Below are positions 11,040 to 24,400 of a stretch of 64,000 nt of DNA, piece by piece (positions within the stretch are counted from its first letter, which is position 1; every line of letters begins with the position of its first letter). The position numbers and the translations under genes are program-made. Location: positions 930,001 through 994,000 of the forward strand of contig OZ017750.1 of NCBI GenBank assembly GCA_963969365.1, read 5' to 3'. Origin of the DNA: Asterochloris sp. CNOR1 (lineage: Eukaryota > Chlorophyta > Trebouxiophyceae > Trebouxiales > Trebouxiaceae). The notes beneath the pieces are model-generated. The model was given only the letters and a program-made list of their open reading frames with translations, had not been told where the DNA came from and made no database searches.

Positions 11040-13199
11040 ATGCAGACCCATGAATCAGGCAGTGTGCAGCGTTCAGCACCCAGGCTCTGTAGCAGTCACA
11101 GGCAGCTGCCAGTAGGCTGCAGGCACAAGCGTCACCGCATTTCAAGGCATGTGAAGGCAGCTGTGACTGGCGGCCTAAGCTATAAGCAGGCAGGCGTGGA
11201 CATTGATGCAGGCAACGAGCTGGTGCGCCGCATCAAGAAGATGAACCCCAGCATTGGCGGCTTCAGTGGCATGGTCCCTTTTGGTGAGGGCCTCTGTGGC
11301 ATTGCTACACAGCATAGCATTGGCCGCCAGCCCTGCCTCCCTCTTTAGTGATATGTTCAGTGCTGCCACAGACAGCAGATTGCCAGCCATGCCTGTCAGG
11401 CTGCTGTCATGTGCAGGTCCTCAGTCTCGTCACTTTCCCTGCAGGCGACTCCTTTCTGGTGGCAGGCACAGACGGGGTCGGCACCAAGCTCAAGCTGGCC
11501 TTCGAGCTGGGCAAGCACGACACCATTGGAATTGACCTGGTGGCCATGAGCGTCAATGATATCATCACCTCTGGAGCCAAACCCCTCTTTTTCCTGGACT
11601 ACTTTGCAACAGGACAGCTGGATGTGGACGTGGCTGAAGCAGTGAGCGGTGTTGTACGCAGCACCATGCTGCTGACCTTGCGTAAGCCGCAGACAGGGCC
11701 TACACGCTGCATGCTCGAACGTGGTGGCACAAGCCAAGAGATCTTTGGGCTGGTTCCTTTCTAGTCCATGCTTGCCTGTGAGGCCCTGCAAAGTCGACTG
11801 CAGAGTTTCTTCTCCACAGCATGAGCTGTTGGACGTGTCTTGCCCAGCTGTGCTCGAGCTTGACAATTTCTGCAGGTCGTGAAGGGCATTGTGGAGGGCT
11901 GCAACCAGTCTGACTGCATCCTGCTTGGTGGCGAGGTCAGCCTGGTTGCCTGCTGCCTGAGGGTGTGCAGAGCCATGCTGCATGCATTCTGCCTCTCTTG
12001 GGGCTGATGTCCAGCGGGTCACTGGCCTGACAAGCATGTCAGTTTGCATAAGGCTTGTGAGCGCAGGCTGTTGAGGCCTTGGCACTGCTGCAGAGCTCTT
12101 GTGCCTCTGCGGTGCCTGCAGACGGCAGAAATGCCAGGCTTTTATCAGAGCGGGGAGTATGATGTGGCAGGCTTTGCAGTGGGGTCTGTAAAGCAGGACC
12201 GCGTCGTCGATGGCAGCCAGATACAGGAGGGCGATGTGCTGCTGGGCATGAAGTCCAGCGGGGTGCACAGCAATGGGTTTTCGCTCGTTCGCAAGGTTCT
12301 GGAGGTGAGTGCCAATCCCCATGATGTGGCCCGACATCATGCAGGAGATCTGATGCCTACCAGGTGCTGGGCTGCAGCCATCAGTGCTGGCCTGCAATGA
12401 GGGACGGCTGGTGTTTGAGTTCCTCTGCAAGCTTTGCTACATTTCTGGTTGTGGCTGCTGCTGTCTGTTCTCTTTCTGCAATTGCACACACCTCTCACGT
12501 AGTAATGTGACTCGGTCTCTCTTATATGGCCCCCATAGGTTGCAGGCAAGGATCTGAATGACCCTGCGCCATGGGACAGCTCCAGAAAGCTGGGCGAATT
12601 GCTGTTGACCCCCACAGTGATCTATGTGCGGCGTCTGCTGAAGCTGGTAGAGGCCGTCCAGGTCAAGGTGAGCAGGCAGCAACTCTGCACAGCTGAAGTG
12701 AGGACACCCGTTTGGCAACAGCTGCAGGTGGCACTGGCAGTCCTGCAACAAGCGTGTCAGCATGGCTGCCCATAAAGGACCGCAGCCCATCTGCTTTGGG
12801 CTGCAAACCTGCACTCCTTCTGCAGGGCTGCGTCCACATCACTGGCGGCGGCTTCCCTGAGAACTTACCCCGAGTGATGCCTGATGGCGTCACACCTCAG
12901 ATTCAGCTCTCATCATGGGAGCGCCCTGAGCTCTTTCGGTGGCTCCAGCAGGTGTGTCACCTTCCCACCTGGCGCCCATGTCATCTGTGCCAGCTCTCAT
13001 GGAGCTGTTTGCTACAAAGGCTCTGGTTTCTGTGCAGGCAGGAAATATTCCAGATAGCGAGATGTACAGAACATTCAACATGGGCATTGGCATGGTCGTG
13101 GTGGTGCCGCAAGATGCTGTCAAGGCAGCACAGGCTGCTGATCCTGAGGCCATTGTGCTAGGCCAGGTTGTCAAGGGCAAAGAAGTCCAGTTGCAGTGA
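11040..13199 (+). CDS. purM: Phosphoribosylformylglycinamidine cyclo-ligase (AIR synthetase), plastid
   Basis: Catalyses ATP-dependent closure of FGAM to aminoimidazole ribotide, the fifth step of purine synthesis. ATG at 11040 opens a basic N-terminus of about 45 residues ([20 protein letters not shown]) typical of a transit peptide; the enzyme starts at [20 protein letters not shown]. Exons are about 11040-11283, 11445-11641, 11875-11934, 12130-12304, 12540-12666, 12826-12951 and 13038-13199. Signature blocks in order: [20 protein letters not shown] (ATP/metal binding), [33 protein letters not shown] across an intron, [33 protein letters not shown], and [15 protein letters not shown] near the C-terminus. 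Length and domain order match the bacterial and plant enzyme. Tail-to-tail with CAP-H2. Confidence 0.95.
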
Positions 13200-13452
13200 G
13201 ACAGTGTCGGGAGTTACAACAGTGTCTCACAGATGTCAGCCTTCAGTGCACCAGCTGGGCCGCCTGCTTTCCCTTCTGCCGCTTTGCTGGCTTTTCAGGT
13301 TGTGGCAACTCACCAACTCTCTGGTCGTCCAGCTGTGCCTTTGTACTCTGCAAAGCATTCAGGAATGCCCCTCCTTCAGTACTTGTGCTGGCTGCACATT
13401 GCGGCTCAAGTGCCCCAATCTGGCAGTGTTGCAACAGACTCTGCATTGCAAG
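13200..13452. other. Convergent 3' UTR space, purM / CAP-H2
   Basis: The 253 bases between two converging stops hold no exon. A minus-strand TGTAA at 13218-13214 would place the CAP-H2 poly(A) site almost at the purM stop, so the two 3' UTRs probably overlap as antisense. Confidence 0.5.
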
Positions 13453-16400
13453 TCAACCCCCCTTGAAAGAGATCCATGATTGGCTGCTGTTGCACTGCTG
13501 CTGTACCTGGGGAACCCCCAGCACAGAGGGTGCCTGGTACTCAAGAAACTGCTGATGCGGCCGGTGCAGGCTGCACAGCTGCAGCTGGATGGGGTCATCT
13601 GGGCTGCTGCCATGGTGTATCTGCACGTTGCCATTGTTTATGAGCTGCAGCATGGCGCTGAACATCCGCGACACCTCTGGCTTGCTACGGGTAGTCATCA
13701 GAGCATCAAAGGACACAGCATCCACCTGCAGGGAGGCATGCCAGGGTATCAAGCTGTCATGCACCACTTCATGTAAATGAAATGCTGTTGGCTCAAGCAT
13801 GCAAGTTGGCTTGCGTGCTGCCACACTGTGTGAACTCAGCGCATACGCCACACAAGAAGAGCTTCCATCCATCTCAGCATCAGGTGGGCTGTGCCTCAGC
13901 AGGCCTGCATAGGCATTCCTGTAATGCAGCAACCAGCGGGCCTGTGTGTAAGTTGCAGAATGCAGGCAAGGAGTAGCCAGCCTGGCACCATTCACACAGC
14001 TCACCAGGCAGGCTGTGCATTGTGTCCCTACATCTGCAGAAGTGGCCTCAATCAGCGTCTCTGCAGACGCATGCTGCGACCTGCAAGCTGAGCAGTCGCT
14101 GGGTCCAGCCCACCTGACCCCTCTGCATCTGCATGGTGTGCACGGTGGCTCCTGCCGTGCCCCACCTGGCATGTCTGCAGCTGGGCTGCATGCTGGGACC
14201 TGCAAGCTCAGCATCAACAAGGCCCTCCTGCAGCAGCTCAGACATTTCAAAGCCCACCTGGCCCTCCTGCAGCTGCACAGGGTCCTCTGGGTCCACTGCG
14301 CTGACTGTGGCCAGCTCCTCCAGCATGCTGTCCCCGTAGGTGTGGATGTCAAAGGCAGGCTGCGCCTCCTGCTCGTCGAGCATGGGCTGGATCTTCTGGC
14401 GCCAGGTTGACACCCGAGCTGCCAGCTCTGTTTGCGTCTCTGCAGCTGCTGCTGCCTGCACGGGGGTGGGGCACAGGGTCCTGTGCAGCCGTTGGGCTGT
14501 GTGCAGCGCGCTTGCAACTGAGAGCATGCAGATCCAAAGCACTGGCTGAGCATCAATGCCCGCCGCAGTGGGGGCTGTGAGCACGAGGGACATTGGAAGG
14601 TGAGCTCACAGGTGCGCTGGGTGCATGTAGCAACCTTGGTCATGCTTTGAGGGTCTCCAGCCACGCGCAGCTGCAGCTCCACAGGGACCAGACGTCCAGC
14701 AGGGGTGCAGCCTGCCACACACAGGGAACTGGCAAGCCAGGTGGTGCACAGGCAGGGCAGCCCACCTGCAGCATGGCGTCTATGTGCGCCTGGCACAGCT
14801 CCTCGTAGCTCATGGCCTCAGCACCAGCCCGCACCAGGGCGCCTCTGGAGCCCCCTCGCGACCCCGCCTGTATGAGCTGGTCCCAGTCGTCCAGCTCAGC
14901 ATGGTCTGCCAGAGTGCTCATGTCCCCCTGGCTTCCACCCTCAGAGGCACCCCCGTCCCATGCATCGTAGCCTGCACCAAGGCAGCGACAGCGTGCTGTC
15001 TTGCAGGCGCTAGTTCAATCTCAGAGCATGTGCACAAGCTGAGGTGTCCTTGAGCGCCACCGTGCCTGCTGCAGCATGCACCGCTTTCAGAGCTGATTGC
15101 AGGTATGCGGACTGCTTTCCTCAGCTTTTGCATGCTGACTCAGTCCTCAGCTTTTTACCGGTGCCAGCTCTCATAATCAGCCCTTAGGCTGCACGGGCTA
15201 GACAGCGCATGGGTCTGTGCAGTGTGCAGAGATTGCTGCAGTGTGACATGACAATGAACGCTTCTGGAGCACAGTCATGGACCATTGCCTCTGGGCCAAC
15301 CAAGACTCACCACCTAGCCCATCTGCCTCATCACCGCTGCCGCCTGGCCCCTGTGCGTCAGCAGGCCCGGTCAGCAGGAGGTAGGCGTCCACAGAATGGT
15401 CAGCTGCCTGCCTGGCCGCCTTCGTCTGGGCCTGCATGGCCCGCCAGGCACCCTCGAACTCTGCAAAGGCGCACCCTTGCCTGGCAGGTGAGGGGGCCAT
15501 GCATGCGCAGCCAATGTGCACCGCCCAGGAGGGCCCCGCAGGCGCCACGCCAGCCCTGCAGCCCCGCCGGGTGGGCTTGCGCCCCTTCCTGAAGGGCTTG
15601 ATGGGCAGGCTGCCCTTGTCGTGGGGGTCAAGTTGTTCATAAGGGTCCCACAGGGCTGCCTCAGCTTCCTCGGCCTCCTGGTGGGCATCTGGCTGCTCAA
15701 CTGGCGCCTGCTGCCCAGGCTGCTCGCCAGCACCTGCCTGCTCCTCGACTGCAGCAGCGGGTGCAGGTCCAGCAGCGTCAAGCAGGCTGGGAATATAATT
15801 GGCACTAGTCGCAAGGAGAGTGGCTGGCATGAAATGAAGACTTGCAACCCGCTTAGCCAAGCCTGTGCACTGCCTGCACGGTAGGCCAATGGTTCTGTTC
15901 ATGCGGAGGGCCACTGCTGGGGCTTCACAGAGTAACAATGACAGCCTGTGGCCAGGCAGCCACTCAGGAGGTGCCCATGAGAATTGAATGCTGACCTGGG
16001 GCATCAAAGTGGTCATACTCCCCAGCCCCATCGTCATCGCTGCCACCCCCGCCGCCATACTCTGCAGCCCCATCGTAGCCAGGGTCTGGCCCCTCGGCAT
16101 CCCCCAGGGGAGCTGAGCAGGCTGCAGGGTCCACCGCAGCAGTCTGGTTGCCTACAGCACAGCTGTGGCTGCTTGCAGCCAGGTGGCAGACACTGGTGAC
16201 ATGGTCTGTGAAGGTGATGCAATAGGGCTCATGGGAGCAACAGCTGTAGCTTCCATTGGCTAGTGGGCTGAGGGCTGATGCCGCACAGTGCAGGCACCCA
16301 GGTGCATCTGCTGTGCGCTGAGTGCCTGGCTGTACATGCCAGGCAGCCGCAAGCACAAAGTTGCACCCTTTCAAGCATTCAGCCGGACCTGCTGTGGGCT

Positions 16401-18053
16401 GGGGCCCTGGCTGTGCCTGCATGGCGGCAGCAGGCGCAATGCAGTCCAGGTTGCCGTCCAGCAGCAGCCCGTCGCGCGGCTCCAGCAGCAGCGCCCCTGA
16501 GTGGTGGATGCTGCACTTGCTGATCTGCAGACAGGAGGCAGGCTGTCAGCCTGGGATGGCATGTGTCACGCATCAGCATCCCCAGTCTGCAGTTGCTGCA
16601 CATCTGGCTGCTCTTCGTTGGTGCATGCAGCAACAGCCGTGCCACCTTCAGGATGGCACTGCACCCTCCCCACCCGATAGTTGCCGGCGTCCCCGTCGCC
16701 CTGAGCCCCTGAGTTGTCCTCCAGTGCCAGCAGCAGGGCAGGCGGCCTGACAGGCACAGGCGCTGGCGCCAAATTGCTTTCATCCAAGTCAATGTTTGTC
16801 CCCTCTGCAGTACACAAGCAGAAGACAGTGTTGGAAACTCTCCAGCCACCAGCAGTGCGGTTGATGCTGGTCTGCTCTGCAGTGCAGCATGCTACTTGGC
16901 ACAAAATGGCTGCATGGCTGACTTATGGCGCCATCCAGCAGATGGTTCACGGTGAGGAGAGCTGAGGTGAGAAGGGTGGCTGATAACCTGAGTGCACCAA
17001 AGCCAGCTGGCAGGCAGACTTCTGCCGTTGCTGCATCCAAAGCCTGGCTGGAAGGGACCCTGCCAGCACTGCTGAGTGGAACTGCTGAAGCGTGCACCTG
17101 CGGCCGCTCCGAGAGTGCGTGCAGCCCAGCTGGACTGCATGCTGCCTGCCTGGTCACACTCCAGCTCTGTGTTGCTCAGGTCTCACAGCTGCCAGGGTGC
17201 CTGCTGCAATGCGCAGCCACGCAGGCAGGGCACGCTGCCTGTCGGCCTGCATGTCAGAGCTGCCCTTGCCAGGCAGCTGCCATGCTGACCTTCCAGACAG
17301 TCGTCCAGGCTGAGGAATTGCTCCTCGTTGTCAATGTCATCCTCAGCATCTGGGGCATCCTTGATGTGCGCCTTGCTCTCCCGTTTCCTGCGGCAGCAGC
17401 TGACCTCACCTTCAGCCTGCCCTGGTGACAGGCACTGTGATTTGAGGTCCCCTGTTCTGGGGCAGAAGCAGGCCTCACAGTCAAAATGCCCTGGTTGCAG
17501 CAGGTTCTTGCACCTTGCTCTCCTGTCAGGGCGCAGCCCTCACAGCCAGCCTGTCCTGGTGGCAGGGCGCGGGGCAGGTGCCTGTGTTGCTGGCTGGAGG
17601 CAGCCTGCAGCTCCCCAGCAGGAGCCCGACTCACTTCTTTTCTGCAATGAAGTCCAGAGCCTGGTAGACCAGGCTGTGGAGGTACTCCACCTTCTTGCTG
17701 TACACATTGGCAGAGCCCTGGATGAGTAGCGCAGCTGCAGCAGCAGGGCAGGTTGCCATCAGCGAGCCTCAAACCCTGGCAGGTGCTGGTCCGGACAGCA
17801 GCCAGCCCCCAACCTTCTGCAAAGTTCAGGGAGTGACCCTCCTCAAATGAGAAGGTCACAGCCTCCAGCACATCCTGCAGCGTTGCATGATCAGGCTGGG
17901 ACTCTGTTGCTCATAGGATTTGTTAGCATGGCCATGCATGAGGCTCGCCAGGTACTCCTCCAGCTCATTGGCTATGTTGATGTCCCAGTTGCCTGCCAGG
18001 TCCCTGATGGGCTGCAGCAGGTGCTGAAATCGTGACTCCTCAGTCAAAGCCAT
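13453..18053 (-). CDS. CAPH2: Condensin II complex subunit H2 (kleisin beta)
   Basis: Kleisin that bridges the SMC2/SMC4 heads and binds the HEAT subunits of condensin II in mitotic chromosome assembly. Start at 18053: [20 protein letters not shown], then [14 protein letters not shown], the standard CAP-H2 opening. Next exons give [20 protein letters not shown] (about 17870) and [20 protein letters not shown] plus [13 protein letters not shown] (17735-17640). The middle has EEQFLSLDD (about 17320), NIDLDESNL (about 16790), [20 protein letters not shown] (about 16500), [20 protein letters not shown] (about 15650), [15 protein letters not shown] (about 14345) and [15 protein letters not shown] (about 14800). 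The C-terminal winged-helix region includes [20 protein letters not shown] (about 13670) and [11 protein letters not shown], stopping at 13453. Every block found in the animal protein is present in order. Several linker introns are long and rich in short imperfect repeats. It faces the myosin gene across 364 bp. Confidence 0.93.
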
Positions 18054-18417
18054 GCCACTTGTTCCAAAACAGAGCACTGGCCCTTCAGAAGCACATCATG
18101 GGCTTGAGGGACTTGACCGGGCGCTGTGCTTTATCCGTTCACCCTCGGTCAGGATCGTGGTCGTCTCTTTTGACCAGTGCACCTCTGCACCAGCCCGCCT
18201 GGCTTTGTCAATCGACCGTGCATGAGCACCAGGCAGGCAGAACTCCTGCTGACGCACCATTTCGTTGAAGCCCATCATGTCTCAGGCCTGATGGGCGCCC
18301 ACATCCATAGATAGACATCAGCAGCTGCAGGCATTGGGCTGGGACCCAGAAATCAGCAGCATTGGAGTGGGCCTGAGTCCAGGTCCAATACCTCACATTT
18401 CAAGGGCACAGAGCAGC
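18054..18417. promoter_or_regulatory. Divergent promoter region, CAP-H2 / myosin
   Basis: The 364 bases between two head-to-head start codons show no recognisable exon or TATA box. An open minus-strand frame (18278-18096) has no recognisable motif and is probably chance. The region should hold the promoters and 5' UTRs of both genes. Confidence 0.5.
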
Positions 18418-21400
18418 ATGAGCTCCACCCACACCATTGGCAGCTCCATATGGGTGCTGGATGGGCCATCTGGGCAGCAGGACTGGATCAAGGCATCAGT
18501 TACGAAAGTTGAGGCGGAGAAGCTCACCGTCAGGACTGAGAATGGGGACACGCGAGTGTGCAAACCAGAGGGGTGCCCCCTGCAGAACCCACCCTCGCGG
18601 GGTGGCGTGGAGGTGCGTCTGCAGTGCCGCATGCGATGTGCTGTGAGGAGGCCCGTGGGCCTGCTTACTCTGAAGGCTGCATGCACTGCACCACACCTTT
18701 TAAGCTGCTGCTGGCAGGAGCCCGCATCGGCCAGGCAACAAATTGCTTGACTTGCCAGAGTGCGTGCTCCCCTTGCTTGTTATCGAGCATCCATCAGAGA
18801 GCTTGCCGGACACCCCATCAGCAAGGTGCAGGCATTGTGGCAGCCTAGGCAGTGCCAGGTGTCCTCCAGAGTTGGTCTTGGAGAGACAGCTTCTGCACAT
18901 GCACGACCCAGCCTTTCCCCCTCCCTCAGGATCCCCGCTGTACTCGGCTTCGAGTTCCAGCGTAGGCAGCTGGGCAATGGAGAATGCTCTGCTTTGCAGG
19001 ACAGAACCATACCCATCCTCCCCAAACGAGCCTGGGGTGCAAATGAGGGCTCACACCAGCAGCACATGCATGCCCGGCATGGGGCACCTGTAGGCCATGA
19101 TATTTCTGTCCCATGTGGGCAACCCTGGGGTGCCCTTGAGCGCCCACAACAGGTCATGCCCAACCTGCATCCCATGGGGCCCCTGTGCTACCTCAGCAAG
19201 CATCACAGTTCTGCAATGCGGCACCTGCAGACCATGACCCTCCTGTAGTATGTGATCAAGCCTGGCACGCTCTGGAACACACAGCAGCCTCACTGCACCT
19301 GCAGGACATGACCACCCTGTCCTACCTGAATGAGCCAGGGGTGCTCTGGAATCTCAAGGTGCGCTACCAGCTGGACGGGATCTACACCTACACTGGCAGC
19401 ATCTTGATTGCGGTCAACCCCTTCCAGTCCCTCCCGCTGCTGTATGGGGGCATGATGATGGAGCAGTACCGGGGTCGGCCCCTGGGGGAGCTGTCCCCCC
19501 ACGTGTACGCCATTGCGGACGCTGCCTACAAGCAGATGAGGCAGAAGGGCAGGAGCCAGTCCATCCTGGTGAGCAGGCCTGGCGCTGGGCAACCGCAGGG
19601 CCAGCGCTTACTGCTGGCTCTCAGTGCTGTTGCTGTCTTGAGTCTGCATGTAGGCAGGTGAGGCAGATGGGCAGAAGCCAGTCCACGCTGGCGAGCTGGC
19701 GTGAGGTTGGATGTCAACATTCGGTCATGTCGTTGGCAGTAGGCAGATGCCCTGCAAGGGCTGGGCACTTGATGTCAATGAGAAAGGCCAGCAGGCATCA
19801 GTGTTTGCGGTCACTGTCAGTGTCAGCTCCAGTGGCTGGTGAGGCAGCGTCTGAGGCGGAGGTGCAAAGCTTGTCATCCTGTTGAGGCGGCACTGCAGCA
19901 TATTCAAGCCTTCTAACCGGCCAGCAGCTCAGGCAGCTGCCACATGCGGCAGGCTTGCATTGCTTTGGACAGAATCTGGTGCCAGATCTGCTGCCTCGAC
20001 TGTTCTGCTGGCAGTCTCCCCTTGGCTTAAGCCTTCTTGCTCAGGCACCTCACTAGCTTGTCGCCTTGTGTGCCCCCGCCTGTGACTGAGCATCATTCTG
20101 GCTGTGCAGATCAGCGGGGAGTCTGGAGCTGGGAAGACAGAGACCAGCAAGCTGATCATGAACTACCTGGCATGGATGGGTAATGGCGGCGTGACAGATG
20201 GTCAGCCAGGTGTTGAGCAGCAGGTCCGTGCCAATCACTCTTTGTGCACATGGCCTGCCTTCCTCCGCCGAGGACCAGGCAGTCTCCAAATGTCAGGAAG
20301 AGCCTTGTGCCAGCATCCAAGAGCAGTGCTTGTGGATCAGGATTCTAAGAGGCGCAGCATGACACGGCACCCTCCCCGTTAAAGTGCATGTTCTGCTGTC
20401 ACACATTGCTCAGCAACCAGTGGCACCCTGTGCAGATTCTACAGTCCCCCTGCTGGGTACCATCCCATGACGCCAGGAATGGCCTGCATCAGCTGCGCAG
20501 TCGCACCTGATTTAGATGCTGTTCCCTCCGCTGCTCACAAGTGTCAGGCTGCTACATCTCAAGCGCAAGCAGCCCAACACGCATGGGCACGCTTGCAGGT
20601 TCTGGAGTCCAACCCCTTGCTGGAGGCCTTCGGCAACGCAAAGACCACCAGGAATGACAATTCCTCGCGCTTTGGGAAGTTTGTGGAGATCCAGTTTAAC
20701 AAGGCCGGGCGCATCAGTGGAGCAGCTGTGCGCACCTACCTGCTGGAACGCTCCCGGGTGGTGCAGGTCAATGATCCTGAGCGCAACTACCACATCTTCT
20801 ATCAGGTGGGGTGCCTGTGGGCTTGAATGCAGCCTTTTGGCTGGGGGGCTGCACCCATCATCGTGCTGGGGTTGCCCATCTACAATGAATGCACTGCTGC
20901 CAGCTGAGGCTCACATCATGGAGGTTGTGAGGCTGGGAACCAACCGCCTTGACGAGCAGACAGGCTCCAGGCAGCAAAGTGCAGGCCTGCCGCTCGATAA
21001 GGCCCAGCAACCCTGTCAGGCATCAGGCCGCTAGTTATGGAGCATATATGGACACTCCTGCACATCAGTGCCTGCCTGGCAGCCAGCACTTCCCTGCAGC
21101 AGCCCAAGTGCAGGCCTGATGTGCTGTGCCCGCGGCCTGCAGCTGTGCGATGGTGCAAGCCCTGCGGAGCAGCAGGCCTGGCGCCTGCTGCCGGCTAAGG
21201 AGTTCCACTACCTGAATCAGTCCTCGTGCTACAACCTTCCCCGCGTCAGCAATGCTGAGGAGTACACGGTGCGTGTTATGCCCCTCGCTAGCCACTGTCT
21301 GCCTTCTTGGGGTGTGCTGCGTGGCCCCAGTCTGCTGCCTGGAATTGGTGCATGCCACCTGGCCAGCAGGGGCAGTCTTGTGCGGCGCCTGATACCCACT

Positions 21401-24400
21401 GCTGGCCACACTGCCTGCTTTCGTGTCACACCCTGCCCCCCTGCCGCCCCTCCCTTCTGGCTGCATCCTGCTGTTGTAATGTGTGATGTTCAACCCCCTG
21501 CGGTTGTCTGCAGTTCTGCTGAGCACCGGCAACCCCTGGCCACTGCTTACAGACGCGTCATGTGGGCAAGTGTGGACTAGCGTGCATGCTGTGTAAAAGC
21601 CGAGCCAATGGGCACATCCCGTTGGCTTGAAGCCATGTCTCACCCATGGCATCTCCTGTGCTGCAGCGCACCAGGCAGGCCATGACCCATGTTGGCATTG
21701 CGGTGGCCGAGCAGGATGCCGTATTCCAGGCTGTGGCAGCTGTGCTGCACCTTGGGAACTTGCAATTTGAGGAGAGCTCTGAGCCAGACAGCTCGCAGCT
21801 GAAGCCAGGAGCTGTCAAGCACCTGCAGGCAGCATCAGAGCTGCTCGGCGTCAATCCTGAGGGGCTAGGCAAGGCGCTGACCACCAGGACTCGCCAGACC
21901 GTCGATGGTGAGTGCTCTGTAGCGCGTGATTTCATGCAGCATCACGCGCCACCAGGTCCGCAACATCTGCTTGCTGGGGATCATGCGCTGAGCACATACA
22001 CGTGCAGGTGGGGCCAGCACTGCTGCTGCTTGTGTTATAGCAGCACCAACCAATCGCCTGCAGTGCCCAGGCCGAACGGGAGGCCTGGCTGGGCACGTCT
22101 GCGCTGCTGCTGGTGGTGCCATGTACAGCACCCACCAGCCGCCACATGTGTGGCATTCAGGCATTGTCAGCCCTGCTAACGCGGGTGTCTCATGCGCAGG
22201 GCCAATTGTCAGCCCCATCGATGTCAAGGCAGCCACTGACAACAGGGATTCCCTTGCCAAGACCATCTACTCTCGCCTATTTGACTGGCTGGTGGTCAAA
22301 ATCAACTCAGCCATTGGCCAGGTGTGAGCCTCGCACCGATGTTGTTCAAGCCCTGGCTGGGCAGCCTGGCAGCCGGTCATGCAGGACCAACACCAGCTTG
22401 TCATGGCTCAACGCTTCTGCAAGCTGACTCAGCATCACTTGCTGACTGATTGAAGTTTGAGGACCCCACAAATCCCAAAATTTGCCTGGTGTGCACTGAC
22501 ATGTGCAACGCACCAAGGCCAGCCTGGCTGCTGTCCTAAGCAAGCATGAACGTCACATCTGCAGCCAGCTGCTTATGCAGACTCCCTCTGTCTGTAGGAC
22601 CCCACAGCCCCAACGCTGGTTGGCGTGCTGGACATCTATGGCTTTGAGTGCTTCAAGGAAAACGACTTCGAGCAGTTCTGCATCAACCTGGCCAACGAGA
22701 AGCTGCAGCAGCACTTCAACCAGCATGTCTTCAAGATGGAGCAGGTGGGGTGTCTGCCATAACCCTCCTGCCACACTGCTGTGCACAGGAGTCCCTGTGT
22801 TTGACCCAAAATGTTGGCGGTGCTGTTTGTCAGATACCTTTGCCAGCCCTATGCACCGGCTCCCTGCCTGGCCCCAAATGAAACTGCTGTGCTGTCTGCT
22901 GTTCAGGTGATGCTGTGCTGCCCAAGGATATGCACATTTGCTGTGTTTGGTCACCTAGCACTGACGAACAGATGGCCAGTGCCCCCCGCCATATGTGTCT
23001 GTCTCCATCGCCTTTCTGTTCTGTGCAGGCTGAGTATGAGCGTGAGGCCATTGACTGGAGCTATATCGAGTTTGTGGACAATCAGGATGTGCTCGACCTC
23101 ATCGAGAGGAAAATGGGCATCCTGGACTTGCTGGACGAGACCTGCAGGTTTCCTAAGGTTGGCCAGCGAGTCAGGATACTACAACATGGAGTGATGCTGC
23201 AGGCCTGTGAAGGCCACAGACATCTGCAGGCATGCACAGCAGCATGAAAACAATGCATTCAGTGTTGCTGTACCAACGCACAACCAGCAGCAAGCTCTTG
23301 GGCCGCGTGAATTGTGCCATAACAACGCAGCAGCTCACCTGGTGCGTGAGAGGCAGCACCCGGCATCTTGGGTTTGATTGTGGTACAAAGAAGGCTGCGA
23401 TCTGCCTGCAGGCAACCAACACAGACTTGGCAAACCGACTGTACAACACGCCCGAGATCTTCAAGAGTTCCCGCTTCAGCAAGCCAAAATTGTCGCAGAC
23501 AGGGTTCCAGATAGAGCACTATGCTGGTGCTGTCGGCTACAAGACAGACAACTTCTTGGTAAGCCAGCACATGCTACCACCCAGCCCAGTGTTCTTGGTT
23601 TATGACCATCCTGCTGACCTTGTGATGCTTTGTGTTCAGCCATTTAGTCCTGAATGTTGACTGCGTGGGTCTGTATGCCGTGGCTGTGCAGAAGTGTGCC
23701 ATGCACCCTCAGGTAGGCTGTGCTGCCTCGCAGCTTGGTCGGCAGGGGCTGTCATGTCTGGCTGGAGGGTTGTGCTGAATACGTCGCGTGCCCCTGCAGG
23801 TCAAGAACAAAGACTTCGTCGTGGCAGAGCACCAGGAGCTCATGCAGAATAGCACCCAAGCCTTTGTGCGCACCCTTTTCCCTGCTGAGGCACAGGAAAT
23901 CAATGGTGTAGACAAAGTGAGCCTGCTCTTGCTGCCTGCTGCCTGCTCATCTGCTTCTCAACCCCTGCTGCGCGTCACCCAGTGCTAGGTGCGCGAGTGC
24001 AGCAGATGTTCTGTTGCTGGCAAGTGCCCCGCACCGAGAAACAGCTTTGCTTGTGGGGAACCTGCTGGCAAAACGTGTGCATCTCTGGTTGTGGCCGTGA
24101 CGTTAACCAAGCTGCCCTTTGCGGTCACAGAGTTTCAGGTTGCCTCTGCACTACAGGGGACCAAGGCCGCCTCCAAGGTGGGGCAGGGCTACAAGTTCAG
24201 CAGCGTGGGCAGCCGCTTCAAGAAGCAGCTGCAGGAGCTGATGGACGCGCTGCACCAAATGGAGCCTCACTACATCCGGTGCATCAAGCCCAACTCCCAC
24301 AACAGGTCCGCCCTGGCAGCCTGTGCACACATGGTCCCCCGCAGGCCAGCATGCTGCAATACTCCATCTGCTGGCTGGCTGGCCTGCCCTGCTTGCACCT

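Noticed and set aside
11396-12430. 344-residue minus-strand open frame opposite purM
   Set aside because: It is antisense to clear purM exons, spans its introns, and has no recognisable family motif.
13453-14796. 447-residue continuous minus-strand open frame
   Set aside because: Only its last part is the final CAP-H2 exon. The rest crosses the introns and other-frame exons of that gene and has Cys/Arg/Gln-rich composition with no recognisable motif.
18096-18278. Small minus-strand frame between CAP-H2 and myosin (NEMVRQQEFCLPG...)
   Set aside because: It lacks conserved features, lies in the 5' region of CAP-H2, and is not needed to complete that protein.
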